The notes beneath the pieces are model-generated. The model saw nothing but the letters and a program-made list of their open reading frames with translations, searched no databases and had not been told where the DNA came from. Of a stretch of DNA of 64,000 bases, positions 11,569-22,825 are shown in pieces; the stretch's first letter is position 1; the number at the start of each line of letters is the position of its first letter. Source of the stretch: Gonatopus flavifemur (Eukaryota; Arthropoda; Insecta; Hymenoptera; Dryinidae); assembly GCA_018340375.1 (NCBI GenBank), contig JAFFJZ010000089.1, positions 248,001 to 312,000 on the forward strand, given 5' to 3'. A program made the translations under genes and the position numbers.

Positions 11569-11737
11569 TATACTTGAGGAGAGGTTCTCATCAAACAAAC
11601 GTGAGAATAAGGTGATTTCCTCGAATTTTTTGCCGCGGAAGAAAGGAAATAGAGAATGTAGATTTTTCTGACATCCATTAAATAAGTCTTTGAATACATA
11701 ACAAAATTCGTACACCAAAACTTTGGAGGCATTTCTC

Positions 11738-11928
11738 TCGATAGGGGAGACCGGGACTGGTTATCACATGAGTAAGTTGACGTTCAAACTATTTCGAATA
11801 TTCTTCGGGGATGGCTAAAAAAGTATTCTGAGGAGTCGAAACATCAGGAATTGAGGTATATAAAAGATGTAACCTTGTAACAACTTATCCCATGTGACAA
11901 CCAGCTCCGTTCTCGCCTACCATGGTTT
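11738..11928. mobile_element. About 190-bp MITE
   Basis: GGGGAGACCGGGACTGGTTA TCACATGAGTAAGTTG at the left faces the complement of CAACTTATCCCATGTGACAA CCAGCTCCGTTCTCGCC at the right, with about 40-bp imperfect terminal inverted repeats. Non-coding. Confidence 0.7.
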
Positions 11929-12077
11929 TAAAATTTGTCTGCACGATATCTGAAAAGTCACTTAATAAATCGCTTGTTTTTTATTTTGAAGTAAATTCAA
12001 TTCATTGGAGGATGAACCTAAAAACAGATGATATTTGCTTTTCTTCTTTTCATATTACAGTTTAAAGAGCGGGAAAA

Positions 12078-12185
12078 CACAGGGTGGCCACTCCTGGAAA
12101 AACCTGGAAAATTCAGGGGATTTCATTGAACCTCGAACAGTCAGGGAATTTTATTGAGAATCAGGGAAACTTTCCTAATGATTAT
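12078..12185 (+). repeat. Terminal fragment of a hAT-like repeat
   Basis: CAGGGTGGCCACTCCTGGAA followed by repeated CCTGGAAAA, CAGGGGATTTC, CAGGGAATTTT and CAGGGAAACTTT is an end-like structure: a CAGGG terminus and short subterminal repeats. I see no matching right end. Family assignment is inference. Confidence 0.4.
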
Positions 12186-12600
12186 GAAGTTCTATTGAGT
12201 CCATATGAATATCAGCTACGTTAGAAAAAATATAAAAATTTCGAATTCACCATCAGTTGAAAATCTACATATCGTGTGGTCAGAATTTTCTAAATAAATC
12301 TTATGGTGCCTTCTGTGAATGACGAACATCAACACTGATTCCAAAATAAATATTCCTCCTAGATTATTTCTCTTTCTTCTGTTCATAAAACAATATTTCA
12401 TTGTATGAAAGAGAAGTTCTTCTTGCAAAAGAATTCTCACTGTAGCTTTAAACATGGCTACAATTATTTCGAGTACTGTTCTGTTCTGATCAAGCGTATT
12501 ACACTTAACATGTAATATGCAACACTTGTTGCAAGCATAATTACACCCAATTCTAACATAAAATATATTTGATTCATACATAAAGTATATCCAAAACGAA
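12186..12600. other. AT-rich spacer, no recognised gene
   Basis: A 121-codon minus-strand frame (12216-12581) shows no known domain and has low-complexity, AT-driven composition. I do not call it a gene. Confidence 0.3.
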
Positions 12601-12619
12601 GGTATTTAGGATTGAATTT

Positions 12620-13305
12620 TATCTTGGAATTATATACAAACCCTAGTGAAAGAAATCTCTCTGAATCTCTCTATAATTCCGGACATATTTCAAAGAGATT
12701 CGGAGTAATTCAAAGGAAATTGAAGACTTGTCAGATAGGAAAACATCCTGAATCTCTGAATTTTTCTGATGGAAATTTAGAAATTTTCCAGAATCTTCCC
12801 AAATTTTCCTGGATTCTTCATAATTTTATTCGTAAAGGATTCAGAGCTTCCTCTAGACTTGGATGAATCTCTCTGAAACTCCCTGAATGCCTCTGAAATC
12901 CTGGACCAGGAATCTTACTGACTTTATTCCTCTCTGAATTCCCCTCAATTCCCTCTGATCTCTATAAATTCCTCCCTGCCTCTCTGAATCCTTGTGCAAA
13001 GTTCAGAGCACAATTTTTCCCAATTCGCTTATCTCTGTATCTCTATGAAACCCTCTGAATGTCTCTAAACTCTTGGGCCGAGCAGTTCACTGAATTTATA
13101 TCTCTCTAAATCTCCCAGAATTCCCCTGAATCCCAGTGAATTCCTCTGAATCCTCCTGAAACGTTCCACGCACAATTTTTCCTAATTTACCTGTCTCCGA
13201 GCCTCTCTAAAACTCCTTGAATGCCTCTGAAATCCTAGACTCAAAATTTTACTCACTTCATTTCCCTCTGGATTCCCCTGAATCTTTCTGTTTACCAATT
13301 ACTGG
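12620..13305 (+). repeat. TCTCTGAA degenerate tandem repeat, about 160-170-bp units
   Basis: TCTCTGAAACTCCCTGAATG CCTCTGAAATCCTGGACC at about 12870 recurs with changes near 13030 (CTATGAAACCCTCTGAATG) and 13195 (CTCTAAAACTCCTTGAATGC). Each time it is followed by TTTTACTGA/ACTGACTT and CACAATTTTTCC. Between them run short CTCTGAATTC and CCCTGAATC iterations. The same unit is at 1-72. Confidence 0.75.
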
Positions 13306-13679
13306 TAATATTGATTCCTCACTTCAAATGAAAAAATTATATGTACTGACATGAAAGTACATTACAGTCAATGTATGTAAATATAACGTACCCGGGAAAA
13401 AAATCCCATATATGGATTCATATATGCATTCATTTATGAGCATACATGGATTTTGGCCATATATGTTCATATATGGTCATATATGAAAGTGGGGAATCTA
13501 TCAGCATTGATCTCACTTCTCTCTCCTTTGGCTTCTCATCACATTCCATGTAAAATTGTGACATTTTTTGTCCATATATGGATGTATATGATAATGTATG
13601 ATTGAATATGATGACATATGGCCATATACAGTCTCATTCATACATGATCACATATGGCCAAAATCCATATATGCTCATA

Positions 13680-14973
13680 CAGGTTGGTTGAAAAGTTCCT
13701 GCGCTCACCAAGAGATAGCACTGCTAGCTCAAAACTTTATTTTTCTCAAGTTGGTATATCTGTCCTGAGAACACATGCAAAGTTACAAGTCATTCTGTCA
13801 ATTCATTCTTTGTTTACAAGCCATTTGAAGTTGACGTGTTATTGATTTTTCTTAATATGGAAAAAATTGAATATCGTGCAGTCATTAGATTCTTTGTTTT
13901 GAAGGGTTTAAAAGCAAAGAAAATTTATGAACCATTGTTAGAAGTGTATAAGGAGTCCTCACCTTCAAAACGCGCCGTTGAATTTTGGGCTGGTGAATTT
14001 AAACGTGGTCGTGAAGATCGTCTTGAAGACGATCCACGCGAAGGACGACCAAAAACTGCAACCACAGCAGAAATCATTGAGCATGTACATAATATGGTTA
14101 GTGAAGATCCAAGTTTGACTAAGTGTGAAATTGCTAATGCCATAGGCATCTCAGACGAACGAGTACTCCATATTTTACATGAAGAATCACGTATGAAAAA
14201 ACTGTTTGAAGAGTTAGTGCTGCACACGTTAACAATTCAACAAAAACTGGATCGAGAACAAATTTCTCAGCGTGATTTGGAGCGTTTTAAGCAGAATAAA
14301 ACCGACTTCTTGCGTCGTTTTATAACTATGGATGAGACTTGGATCTACCACCATGATCCTAAATTGAAACAAGAACGTTTACAGTGGACTGAAGCTGGTC
14401 GTTCAGCTCCAAAGCAGGTGAAGTCACAACGATCAGCAAAGAAGGTTATGGCATCAGTTTTTTGGGATGCAAAAGGAATTTTGTTCATTGATTATCTTCA
14501 GAAAGATAAAACAATCAACTCCGAATATTACTGCAGCCTTTTGGATCAGTTGGATGAAAAAATTCGTGAGAAAAGACCTGGTTTAAAGAAGAAAAAAATC
14601 ATTTTTCATCAAGCTAATGCACCTGCTCATAAAAGTGTTTTGACGATAGCTAAATTCAAAGAACTCAAGTACGAATTGCTTGAACATCCACCGTATTCGC
14701 CAGATTTGGCTCCTAGCGACTACTTTCTCTTCAGAAATCTCAAACAATTCCTTCGTGGAAAGCATTTTTCGTCGAATGAAGAGGCCATAGCAGCCGTAGA
14801 CGGTTATTTTGTAGAGCTTCCGGAAAATCATTATAAGGATGGGATAAAATTATTGGAAGATCATTGGAACAAGTGTACTGAGCTTCTAGGAGATTATATT
14901 GAATAAAAAAATATATTTCGTAACAAAAACAGTATTCTTTCATTTCGAGCGCAGAAACTTTTCAACCAACCTG
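13680..14973 (+). mobile_element. mariner element, full length (1.29 kb), irritans-like
   Basis: The terminal inverted repeats are CAGGTTGGTTGAAAAGTTCC at the left and the complement of GAAACTTTTCAACCAACCTG at the right, flanked by TA at 13678-13679 and 14974-14975. It inserted into the CATATATG MITE, whose sequence continues on both sides. It holds one uninterrupted transposase frame, 13857-14906. Confidence 0.93.
13857..14906 (+). CDS. mariner transposase, uninterrupted but second catalytic Asp replaced by Ala
   Basis: 349 codons from MEKIEYRAVIRFFVLKG to LLGDYIE, the normal length for the family. I chose the ATG at 13857 because related transposases (Himar1 type) begin MEK; an upstream in-frame ATG at 13836 would add seven residues. 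The N-terminal paired-type helix-turn-helix region (RAVEFWAGEFKRG, EGRPKTATT, IGISDERVLHIL) is present. The catalytic domain has MDETWIYHH (first Asp) and YSPDLAPSDYFLF (third Asp), but the second motif reads FHQANAPAH where the family has HQDNAPAH. The codon is GCT instead of GAT. The linker region VLHTLTIQQKLD also departs from the usual WVPRLLT..QK. The protein should be unable to cut DNA, yet no stop or frameshift is present. Confidence 0.9.
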   Translation: MEKIEYRAVIRFFVLKGLKAKKIYEPLLEVYKESSPSKRAVEFWAGEFKRGREDRLEDDPREGRPKTATTAEIIEHVHNMVSEDPSLTKCEIANAIGISDERVLHILHEESRMKKLFEELVLHTLTIQQKLDREQISQRDLERFKQNKTDFLRRFITMDETWIYHHDPKLKQERLQWTEAGRSAPKQVKSQRSAKKVMASVFWDAKGILFIDYLQKDKTINSEYYCSLLDQLDEKIREKRPGLKKKKIIFHQANAPAHKSVLTIAKFKELKYELLEHPPYSPDLAPSDYFLFRNLKQFLRGKHFSSNEEAIAAVDGYFVELPENHYKDGIKLLEDHWNKCTELLGDYIE

Positions 14974-15070
14974 TATATGATCTCATATATATTTATATAT
15001 GTTCATATATGATTCATATATGATTCATATACGCTCATATACGACCATATATGAATTATTTTTTCCCGGG

Positions 15071-15844
15071 GTACTTTAGATGTACATTTCGTTGAATGTT
15101 GAATCACGATTTTCTTACCCATGTAGAATGTAAAAAAACAATATCGATGTATAAAATAGCCTGATAATATTGATAATGATGTCATTATTATTAATGCAAT
15201 TGGTTCACAATAAATTCAGTCTTCAATACCAGTTCTTTATGAATGAATTTTGATTCATCAGTGTTTCTGAGCACAAATACTCTAAGAGATTTAGTAGAGT
15301 CAGGGAGAAATAAAAAGTCAAGGAATTCTGTTTCAGAAAACAAGTGGCCAACCTGAAATGGCAATAAAATGCTATCGAAAATTCGCATGTCCACCATTCT
15401 TTCAATTTCTGACCTTTCATTAGTTTTATCGGTACAACCTCCCATAAATATATTAGATACCGTGGAAATTCTTCGGTTTTTGATTTTAGATAATTTCGAC
15501 AAGTGCCACAATGCAGACTCATTGGTCACTTTTTTTAGACGGTTATGTTTCAGCACGTGTGAACAATTCCCACGGCATTATTTTATATTGAAACATTCGA
15601 GAAAATCACATTATTTAGGTGTCACTTGATGAGAACCTCCCGTTAAAGAATTCATGATGTAATTTTGATAATACTCAAATGTCAAGCTTTTCCATGAGAT
15701 AAAGCGTATTCTCTTCTCAATACATTTTACTGGTTTCAGCTGCAGTATTGAAACGTCACCAAGTCACTGAAGCAGAGATTGAAGGTAGAATCAAATACTG
15801 GCTGGTGAAATGTACGGAGAGACTGGATAAGACCTCTAATCCTC
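15071..15844. other. AT-rich region with one unassigned minus-strand frame
   Basis: A 121-codon minus-strand frame at 15191-15556 (MLKHNRLKKVTNESALWHLS at the start) overlaps another of 99 codons in a second frame. Neither shows a family I know, and no convincing exon borders pair with them. Could be a remnant of an unrecognised gene. Confidence 0.2.
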
Positions 15845-16096
15845 ACGGAAAAAAGAAAACAGCACTGGTTACTGTCCATAACAGCAATTAGTTGAAAAAC
15901 AAACGAAAACACGCTTGGATGATAGAGGTTATAGCGATCACAGTGATGTGTACTGCAGTGAAGTTCGTCAATGCTGCTTGGACATTAACGGTTACTGGGA
16001 GACCCAGTAATGAACGGCGTGAATTTGATTTTTCATTCTTTTTCAGTGAATTACTGCGATTCACAGTAACCACTGCTGTTTTCTTTTTTCCGTGCT
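15845..16096. mobile_element. About 250-bp MITE
   Basis: CACGGAAAAAAGAAAACAGC ACTGGTTACTGT at the left faces the complement of ACAGTAACCACTGCTGTTTT CTTTTTTCCGTG at the right; the second tract GCAATTAGTTG also pairs with the interior. Non-coding interior. Confidence 0.8.
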
Positions 16097-17214
16097 CCTG
16101 ACCCCCAGAATACCCTTAACGAACATGATGTGTAAATCTATATCATAAACTGTATATGCATATATATGAATGTGGTGATGTGAACGTCCCAGTATTATTC
16201 AAGCACAGGTATTAGAAATATTATGACATGAATATGATTGAAAATATATAAATCTTCAATAAGCGATGTTATTTAGAATATCATTTTAGAATCATGCTAT
16301 CATGAAAATGTTATCATTTAAAAATTTTAGTTGAGATTCGTTACGTAGATTATATATTCTTCCATAATGCTTATCACTTGACGTACCTTTTTATATGTTA
16401 TAAAGTACCAAACCACGACCAAAATTATATTCATGTATCTTAGGTGAAGCAATCTACAATAATTAATGGGTTCATATACTAACACAGAGTTTCAAAACAT
16501 GTCTTCATTCAATTCAAAGAAATGAGAATTGTTTTACGGAGATTGAATTGTAAACTCGTATTTTCGAAATATTACTCTAAATAGGATTTTTATGTAAATC
16601 CAAGAATTGTTGTGATAGAGTAATATGAGAATACTGAAGGATGATCTAGAAATCGTACATTTGGGTACCTTACTGCATGAATCTTCATTCTGTAATAACA
16701 TTTGTTGCGAATTCTGAATTTATAAGTTGCAATATGTTTTCATGTTTTTAGTACATATTGTTCACTTTCATGACATAAATTCTATTTTGAATAATGGTGA
16801 TTTTCTACGGGAAGATCTCATGTCTGGATTGACATTCGAATGACCAAGACTAATATCTTTATGCAAATATGCGAATTTCCCACTTTGATGTTTCATACAA
16901 CTTTTTATTTTAAGCTTTGAATGTGGATTTTTTTTCCGTTTTTATTGATGAGTGGTTTATACGTCGTTACTTTCATAATGGAAAATACTCATGTATATTC
17001 ATGCATTATTGCACGTTTCAAATTTTTTGAAGTTATAGACGTTATGAGTGATTATATCAATTATAATTTATAAAAATTCACTTGTAAACAAAATAAAGTA
17101 GTATAAACAAAATACTAACAATTTCTAATAAAATGATAAGATTTTGATTTTTATTTGATCTCATACCCTTTATATTTCTCAATTATTCTATTTGTGTATA
17201 ATAACTAGTTAATA
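16097..17214. other. AT-rich region, nothing recognised
   Basis: About 1.1 kb, strongly AT-rich, without a long frame, a tandem repeat or a clear inverted repeat. Confidence 0.5.
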
Positions 17215-17218
17215 TTAA

Positions 17219-17706
17219 GGGCACTCAAGCCCCAAAAGGAGCGATTCAAATTTTACGCGAATGTTTTTCATAAATTATACATTCAACGGAAATTTTTAGT
17301 GAATAATAATGAGATTCACGACTGGAATTGGACTTTAAATGAAAGTTTCAGTCTGTTACTGATTTTCTGGCTATTATAAGAACATTTTGTGAGTCATAAC
17401 CTGCAACTGTCGAAAATTTTTTGTAATTTCATTTCCCAATATCTGCAAACCATGAACAAACTCGAATTTGTATTCACCCACACACACCACAGTTCAGAAG
17501 GAATTCTTAATTCATCCATTGTCAACTCTTATTGTTCCAAATGAATTCATCATGCACTCTTTCTGAACTGTGGTACTGTGTGGGTAGAGTCCAATCTCAA
17601 CAAATATGTACTGAATTGTTATCGAATCCAAATTTCAATTTATCAAGTAATTTATGAAAAAAGTTGACGAAAAATTTTACCTGCCTCTCCTGATGCTTGA
17701 GTGCCC
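17219..17706. mobile_element. 488-bp TTAA-target MITE
   Basis: GGGCACTCAAGC at the left faces GCTTGAGTGCCC at the right, flanked on both sides by TTAA (17215-17218 and 17707-17710). Inner tracts such as CATAAATTATAC against the complement near 17650 continue the symmetry. A TTAA target is typical of piggyBac and also of Kolobok elements; the sequence does not decide between them. A 108-bp MITE is nested at 17477-17584. Confidence 0.82.
17477..17584. mobile_element. 108-bp MITE with CCCACACA termini, copy 2
   Basis: The ends are CCCACACACACCACAGTTCA and CTGAACTGTGGTACTGTGTG GG. Same length and related ends as 8322-8429; here the termini match each other better. It is inserted inside the TTAA element. 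Confidence 0.82.
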
Positions 17707-17710
17707 TTAA

Positions 17711-18300
17711 TAACTCATAATTCTGTATTATTTTTGTTCTATTCCTACTCACTTATTTGATCCAATGATGCAAATAATGATCATCATCAATTATCCGATA
17801 ATTGTTATCAGCAAAATATTTTCAAGAATACTAAAATTCTAAGAAACAAATTTTTTCCACAAATCCTTTCAACGAATTATTATACTTCGTAGAATGTACA
17901 ATAGAACGTGATTTGAATATTCTCATGTTATGTAAAACAGTCTCATTCTAATACACTATGAATGTGCATAAAATATCCTTGTATACAATTCGAATATGCA
18001 TAGAATATACTTTCATATATGTCGAATGTTCATAGAACGTTCATAGAATCTTCCAATGTTGCTTGGGACTGTTTACGAACGAACTTAGAATATTATAGTC
18101 ACGATACCGCAGCACCATAATGATAAGCTTTTCGTAATTCTGCCACTTGGATATGATTTTTCCAAGACCATCTTAGTACAGGCATTAAATACCTTCGAAA
18201 AAGCCTTAAAATGGTCTTAGAATAGTCGTTGGGCAGTCTAAAGATATGTTGCTATGATGTTTATGATGGATCTCTAGTCTGGTTCCACTAGTCTTGAAAC
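17711..18300. other. AT-rich region, nothing firm
   Basis: A short cluster of AATGTTCATAGAA/AATATGCATAGAATA iterations lies at 17950-18050. No gene is recognised. Confidence 0.4.
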
Positions 18301-18399
18301 GGCTTGCAAACATCCCTCGAATAATCATGTATATCACACATATTACATTCACCACATTCAAAATCCCCAAGAATCCCTAAGACCCATGTTTCATACGAA

Positions 18400-18960
18400 T
18401 AAATTCAGGCATACTGAACTACTACCCGATTGATATCCCCTTTATTAGATCCGCTAAATGAAATTCCTCTCATTCTATTCCAAATTCGTATTCAGCATCC
18501 TCCAAAACCCCAGAATTCGGATTTCATACGGATCTATCCATGAATGCAAGAATGACTGAATTCACGCCTGCTATCTCAGATTCACCATCGCAAAGTTCTC
18601 AATTCTGACGGCAGGTTCGTATTTTACATGGATTTTACCAAAAATGCCAAAATGACTGAATTTACGTCTGTCATATTAGATCCGCCATTTTGGATCCCAT
18701 CATTTTGACGACAGATTCGAATTCAGCATCCTCGAAAACCCCTAGAACACGTGTTACATATGAACCCGTCCATAAGCGCAAAAATGACTATATCGACGTC
18801 CGCGATTTAAAATTCGTTTTTTGACTCCATGAATGCAGAAATAACTACATTGACATCCTTCATATGGTATCCGGTTTCTAATTCCAGATTCGGAATCAGC
18901 ACCCTCAAAAACCCCCAGAACCCATGTTTCATAAAAATCCGCCCGTGCGACCCAGAATAA
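18400..18960 (+). repeat. Degenerate tandem repeat (AGATTCGGAATCAGCACCCTC family), block 1
   Basis: Phrases such as ATTCAGCATCCTC, AAAACCCCCAGAACCC, ATGTTTCATA, CCGTCCATAA and AATGACTATAT recur several times with much divergence. The same family returns at 30410-30690. A 161-codon minus frame (18754-19239) runs through part of it and is a by-product. Confidence 0.65.
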
Positions 18961-20038
18961 CAAATGTGGAAACATCGCGGAGAAACTAAGTGATATATAT
19001 ATGTTTGGACGGTGGAGGAAATTTTCTCCGAGATCAGGTATTTTTGAGAAAAAAAATTGCAAATACATAGAAGTACTCGTTGGATTTCGATGAAAATTGA
19101 ATGGGCCCTGGTGGAAGGTCCGAAAAGGGTTCCCTATAAATTTTAGCCGATTTGGTCGACTTGGTTCCGAGTTATCTTGAATACAAACATCTAGCCGACA
19201 GACACACAGAAAACCCGACGGACTCTCAATCAGGATCAAATGAAATGAAAAAGTATTTAACTCCCGACGGAATTATTCAAATATTTTAAAAGACACGGTC
19301 ACTGTGCACAATAATGGATGCAATAGGCACTCAGTGCTCAGTATACCACGTATACTCATGAGTACCTGAAACAGGTACATTATGAAGATTTTTCAAAATC
19401 ACTCAGATTCCGGGGAACTTGAGATTAATAAAGTGCGAGTTGGTACAATTGGACTTGGGCCAGCCCATCTGGACTCAAGTTGATTATATATTAGAGGTTG
19501 GACGAGTCATCATGGGCCGTCTGTGACGGGCACTAGCTAGGACCACGTTAGCGCTGGTGGAACCAAGTTCATGATTGCAGCACCGGGAATTTTCTCCCAT
19601 CCTTATTAGTCATGCCATCGAATGTGAATGGATGATTAATAGATTCCGTTGGAATTTCCCGGTTGTAGCAACCCTGGAGGTGGTAGTTTGTTAGACCATG
19701 CTGGGTTCTTTTTTCCAATAAGATACACATGTCATGAGGGATGAGTATTTTCTATATAATGACAGTCTTCTTGCTGTTACTTCTGATGAATAATATATTC
19801 TTCTTGTAGATGTATACATTCACAACTAAACCTTTTGAGTTATTCTGTACATAGTTCAATTGAGAAGTCTTTATGATTAATATGTTTTTATGTCGTAGAT
19901 GAATCTGATTGTTTATATTCGTATCTCTTACAATTGACAAAGTTGATTACGGTATTTTAGACCCACACACATTTTACGAATTGATTCCATGCATCCTCCC
20001 CGTGGGATGATTGCGGGTCTTCCGGCGCATATTCTTGA
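18961..20038. other. Non-coding spacer
   Basis: No recognisable gene. Short inverted motifs (TATACCACGTATACTCATGAGTA near 19345, AAACAGGTA) and GC-richer tracts (19500-19690) are present but I cannot assign them. Confidence 0.35.
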
Positions 20039-20040
20039 TA

Positions 20041-21323
20041 CGAGGGTGGATTGATAAGTTTCCGGCCTGACCAAGAGATGGCGCCACTAGGCCTACCTTG
20101 AGGTGGCGTTCTATAGTACCATCCTTAGATAGCTTGTAGCTATAGTTTCAGTCCGATCGCCATGTTAGTTTAGTTTTGAGAGCACGCTGACCAAGACGCC
20201 TCTGTGTTTTTCGTAAAAATGGAAAAGCTGGAAAATCGTGCTGTCATCAAATACTTTTATTTGAAGGGGTTAACGCCGAAGGAAATTAAAGAAGAGATGG
20301 ACTCAACACTGGGGACATCCTCCCCATCATATTCAACCGTTAAGCAGTGGGTTTCCGAGTTCAAAAAGGGTCGTGTGAGCACCTCTGATGAGCCTCGCTC
20401 AGGACGCCCCATTGAGGTCACAACTCCAGATATGATCGAAAAAATCCATCAAATAGTGCTGCAAGATCGCAGATTAAAAGTTCGTGAGATAGCTGAGACC
20501 TGTAAGATGTCATATGAACGTGTACAAAATATTTTGCACCAACATTTGTATATGGGAAAGCTCTGTGCAAGATGGGTGCCGCGTTTGCTAACAGTCGACC
20601 AAAAATTGATTCGAAAGAACATTTCTACCGCCAATTTGGCGTTGTATAAGCGTAATCCAAGCGAATTTTTGCGTCGATTCGTAACCGTTGACGAAACTTG
20701 GGTCCACCACTACACTCCTGAAACCAAAGAACAGTCTAAACAGTGGATTGGACCAGGGTAACCAACTCCAAAGAAGGCAAAAACAATTTTTTCGGCGAAC
20801 AAGGTTATGGCTACTGTTTTTTGGGATGCGAGAGGTATTATATACATTGATTACCTTGAAAAGGGTAAAACTATCACTGGTCAATACTACGCAGACTTAT
20901 TGCAACGTTTGAGCCACGAAGTGAAAATTAAACGACCTCATCTGGCGAAGAAAAAAATCTTGTTTCATCACGATAACGCACCAGCGCACACGTCAATCGT
21001 TGCGATGGCTAAAATCAACGATCTGAAGTTTGAATTAATGCCGCACCCTCCCTACTCTCCAGACCTAGCCCCGAGTGACTATTATCTGTTTCCTAACCTC
21101 AAAAAATGGCTTGGCGGTAAGAGATTTGCGGACAATGAAGAAGTAATCGAAGCTGTGAATGGGTATTTTGAGGAGCTTGACGAAAGATGGCATTACTAGA
21201 CTAGAACACCGCTATGAGAAATGTATCAGCCTTGGAGGAGATTATGTTGAGAAATAAAAAAAAAAAAATTCTCAAAAACGTTGTTTTTCTTGGTCAGGCC
21301 GGAAACTTATCAATCCACCCTCG
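20041..21323 (+). mobile_element. mariner element (1.28 kb), irritans-like
   Basis: The terminal inverted repeats are CGAGGGTGGATTGATAAGTT TCCGG at the left and the complement of CCGGAAACTTATCAATCCAC CCTCG at the right, essentially perfect, flanked by TA. It encodes one transposase with one stop and one frameshift. Confidence 0.93.
20219..21257 (+). pseudogene. mariner transposase, one nonsense codon and one late frameshift
   Basis: The gene starts [18 protein letters not shown] and reads open to GPG at 20758, where TAA (20759-20761) replaces what related genes have as GAA. The same frame continues (PTPKKAKTIFSANKVMATVF) to 21199. A small indel after ELDER then shifts the frame; the expected end LEHRYEKCISLGGDYVEK reads in another frame to TAA at 21257. 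All three catalytic aspartates are intact: [31 protein letters not shown]. It differs from the mariner at 13680 but belongs to the same broad group. Recently inactivated. Confidence 0.92.
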
Positions 21324-21441
21324 TACTTGTCTATGATATCCTTTTCATCCATCCTTGGTAGTATTTGCTTCCTTCACGTGATGGGGAGGATAAGTATTTC
21401 AGATTTGGGTCTCTTTTTCGGGTGGAATAAACTACTCGAGG

Positions 21442-21728
21442 GGGCCCAGTAAACATTTTTCCCCTCAACATTTGAAACATTCATTATGTTCTCTAAATGT
21501 TAACAGAAAGTTCTCTAATGCGTCGATTTCGGAAATCTTTTTGATGCCTTTCTCATGAGGCCTGGAAGTTATCAGAATGTGATCCAAGTCAACTCTCTGA
21601 TAACTTCCAGATCTCATAAGAAAGGCATCAAAAAGATTTCCGAAACCGACGCATTAGAGAACTTTCTGCTCGCATTTAGAGAACATAATGAATATTTCAA
21701 ATGTTGAGGGGAAAAATGTTCACTGGGG
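21442..21728. mobile_element. Foldback element with about 130-bp arms
   Basis: AACATTTTTCCCCTCAACAT, AGAACATAATGAATATTTCA (complement), TGATGCCTTTCTCATGAGG and CTGGAAGTTATCAGA form two long arms around a loop of about 20 bp (21576-21595). The arms match nearly completely. No coding capacity. Confidence 0.88.
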
Positions 21729-21934
21729 GAATACAAACTGAGAGAAACTAAATCATCCCAACGCCAGGAAAATCGGCAAAACAGAGAGAAAGCAAGGAGA
21801 AACAACCTTCCTTCACATCTTTTAATATTTCCGAAGAGATGAAATCTTTTTCCAAATCTAGAATTTTGAAATTATGATTTATTGAAAAAAAAAAAAAAAC
21901 AATAACAAGATGATGGCGTTCTCTCGAGTGAAAT

Positions 21935-22825
21935 ATGGAGGGAGGTAAAATAGCCTCCCGTTCGGATCTCCGGGTGGAGGCTGCTCGAGAGAGCCTCATC
22001 AAACAAGATAGGGAACCAAAGAAGATAGGGAAGAAAGAGGACATTCTTCGAGTCGGAGCGTGTAATTTTACATCACTGAGACAAATAAGTGAACTAGAAA
22101 ATTTGAAATTAGACATGAATAGGTTAGGTATCGATGTAATGGGAGTTAGCGAAATGCGATGACCCCCAGAAGGGGATTTCTGAAGTGAGGATTATAGAAT
22201 AATTCATACAGGATCGAAGAATGGTCAAGCAGGTGTGGAAATTATAATGCATGAAAGGGTAGGGAGTAGGATAGAAAATTATTTGCAACATAGCGAACGC
22301 GTAATGATGGTTAGAGTTGGAACACATCTGTGTACTCAAAGGAAGATATCGGAGAAACGCATGATGAAATAGAAGAAGTGATAGAATATGTAAAGGAAGA
22401 AGAGAATTGATTGATCATAGGCGACTGGAATGCGGTAGCAGGGCAACATAATAAAAGAGGACTGCATAATAGGAGATCTCGCGTAAGGAAAAAGAAATGA
22501 AAGAGGACGACGTTTGATCGAATTTTTTGAAAGTCATAAAATGGCTATTACCGACACATCATTCAAAAATCATCCAAGAAGAATCTATACTTGGAAAATG
22601 CCAGGAGATACAGCAAGATACCAAATTGATTACATATTAGTCAAACAAAGATTTAGAAATCAGGTGAAAAGCTGTAAAACTTGTCCAGGCGCGGATGTAG
22701 ATCGCAATATGTTGCTCATGAAATGTTCTCTGAAATTCAAAGCTCTGAAGAAGAGAAGGAAAATGCAAGAAAGATGGAATTTGAAGAATCTCAAACAAGA
22801 ACAAAAATAGGAGGCATTCGAAGTG
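21935..22825 (+). pseudogene. LINE 5' part: APE-type endonuclease, degraded
   Basis: Plus-strand frames contain an N-terminal stretch ILRVGACNFTSLRQISELEN followed by NRLGIDVMGVSEMR, the start of an exonuclease/endonuclease/phosphatase domain. After frameshifts come IIGDWNAVAGQH and a later part with PRRIYTWKMPGD, QIDYILVKQRFRN and KTCPGADVDRNMLLM. Related endonucleases end in a D-H pair (SDHN) at this last place; here it reads DRN, so the catalytic His is lost. Several stops break the frame. The element continues after a nested insertion at 24819. Confidence 0.8.

Larger units (their letters stand above)
13391..15070. mobile_element. CATATATG-rich MITE with CCCGGG ends, copy 1 (holds a mariner)
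   Basis: The ends CCCGGGAAAAAAATCCCATA and ATTATTTTTTCCCGGG form short inverted repeats. The body is dense in ATATATG, CATATATG and ATGATCATATATGG palindromes around a constant core (GTGGGGAATCTATCAGCATT, CACTTCTCTCTCCTTTGG). The mariner at 13680-14973 interrupts it; without the mariner it is about 385 bp. Copies lie at 47551-47948 and 48028-48296. Confidence 0.85.

Noticed and set aside
12216..12581. 121-codon minus-strand frame
   Set aside because: AT-driven, no recognisable motif, no neighbouring exon.
15191..15556. Possible receptor-like exon
   Set aside because: Two overlapping frames, no membrane segment pattern or conserved motif.
18754..19239. 161-codon minus-strand frame
   Set aside because: It runs through a degenerate tandem repeat; composition is irregular and no domain is seen.
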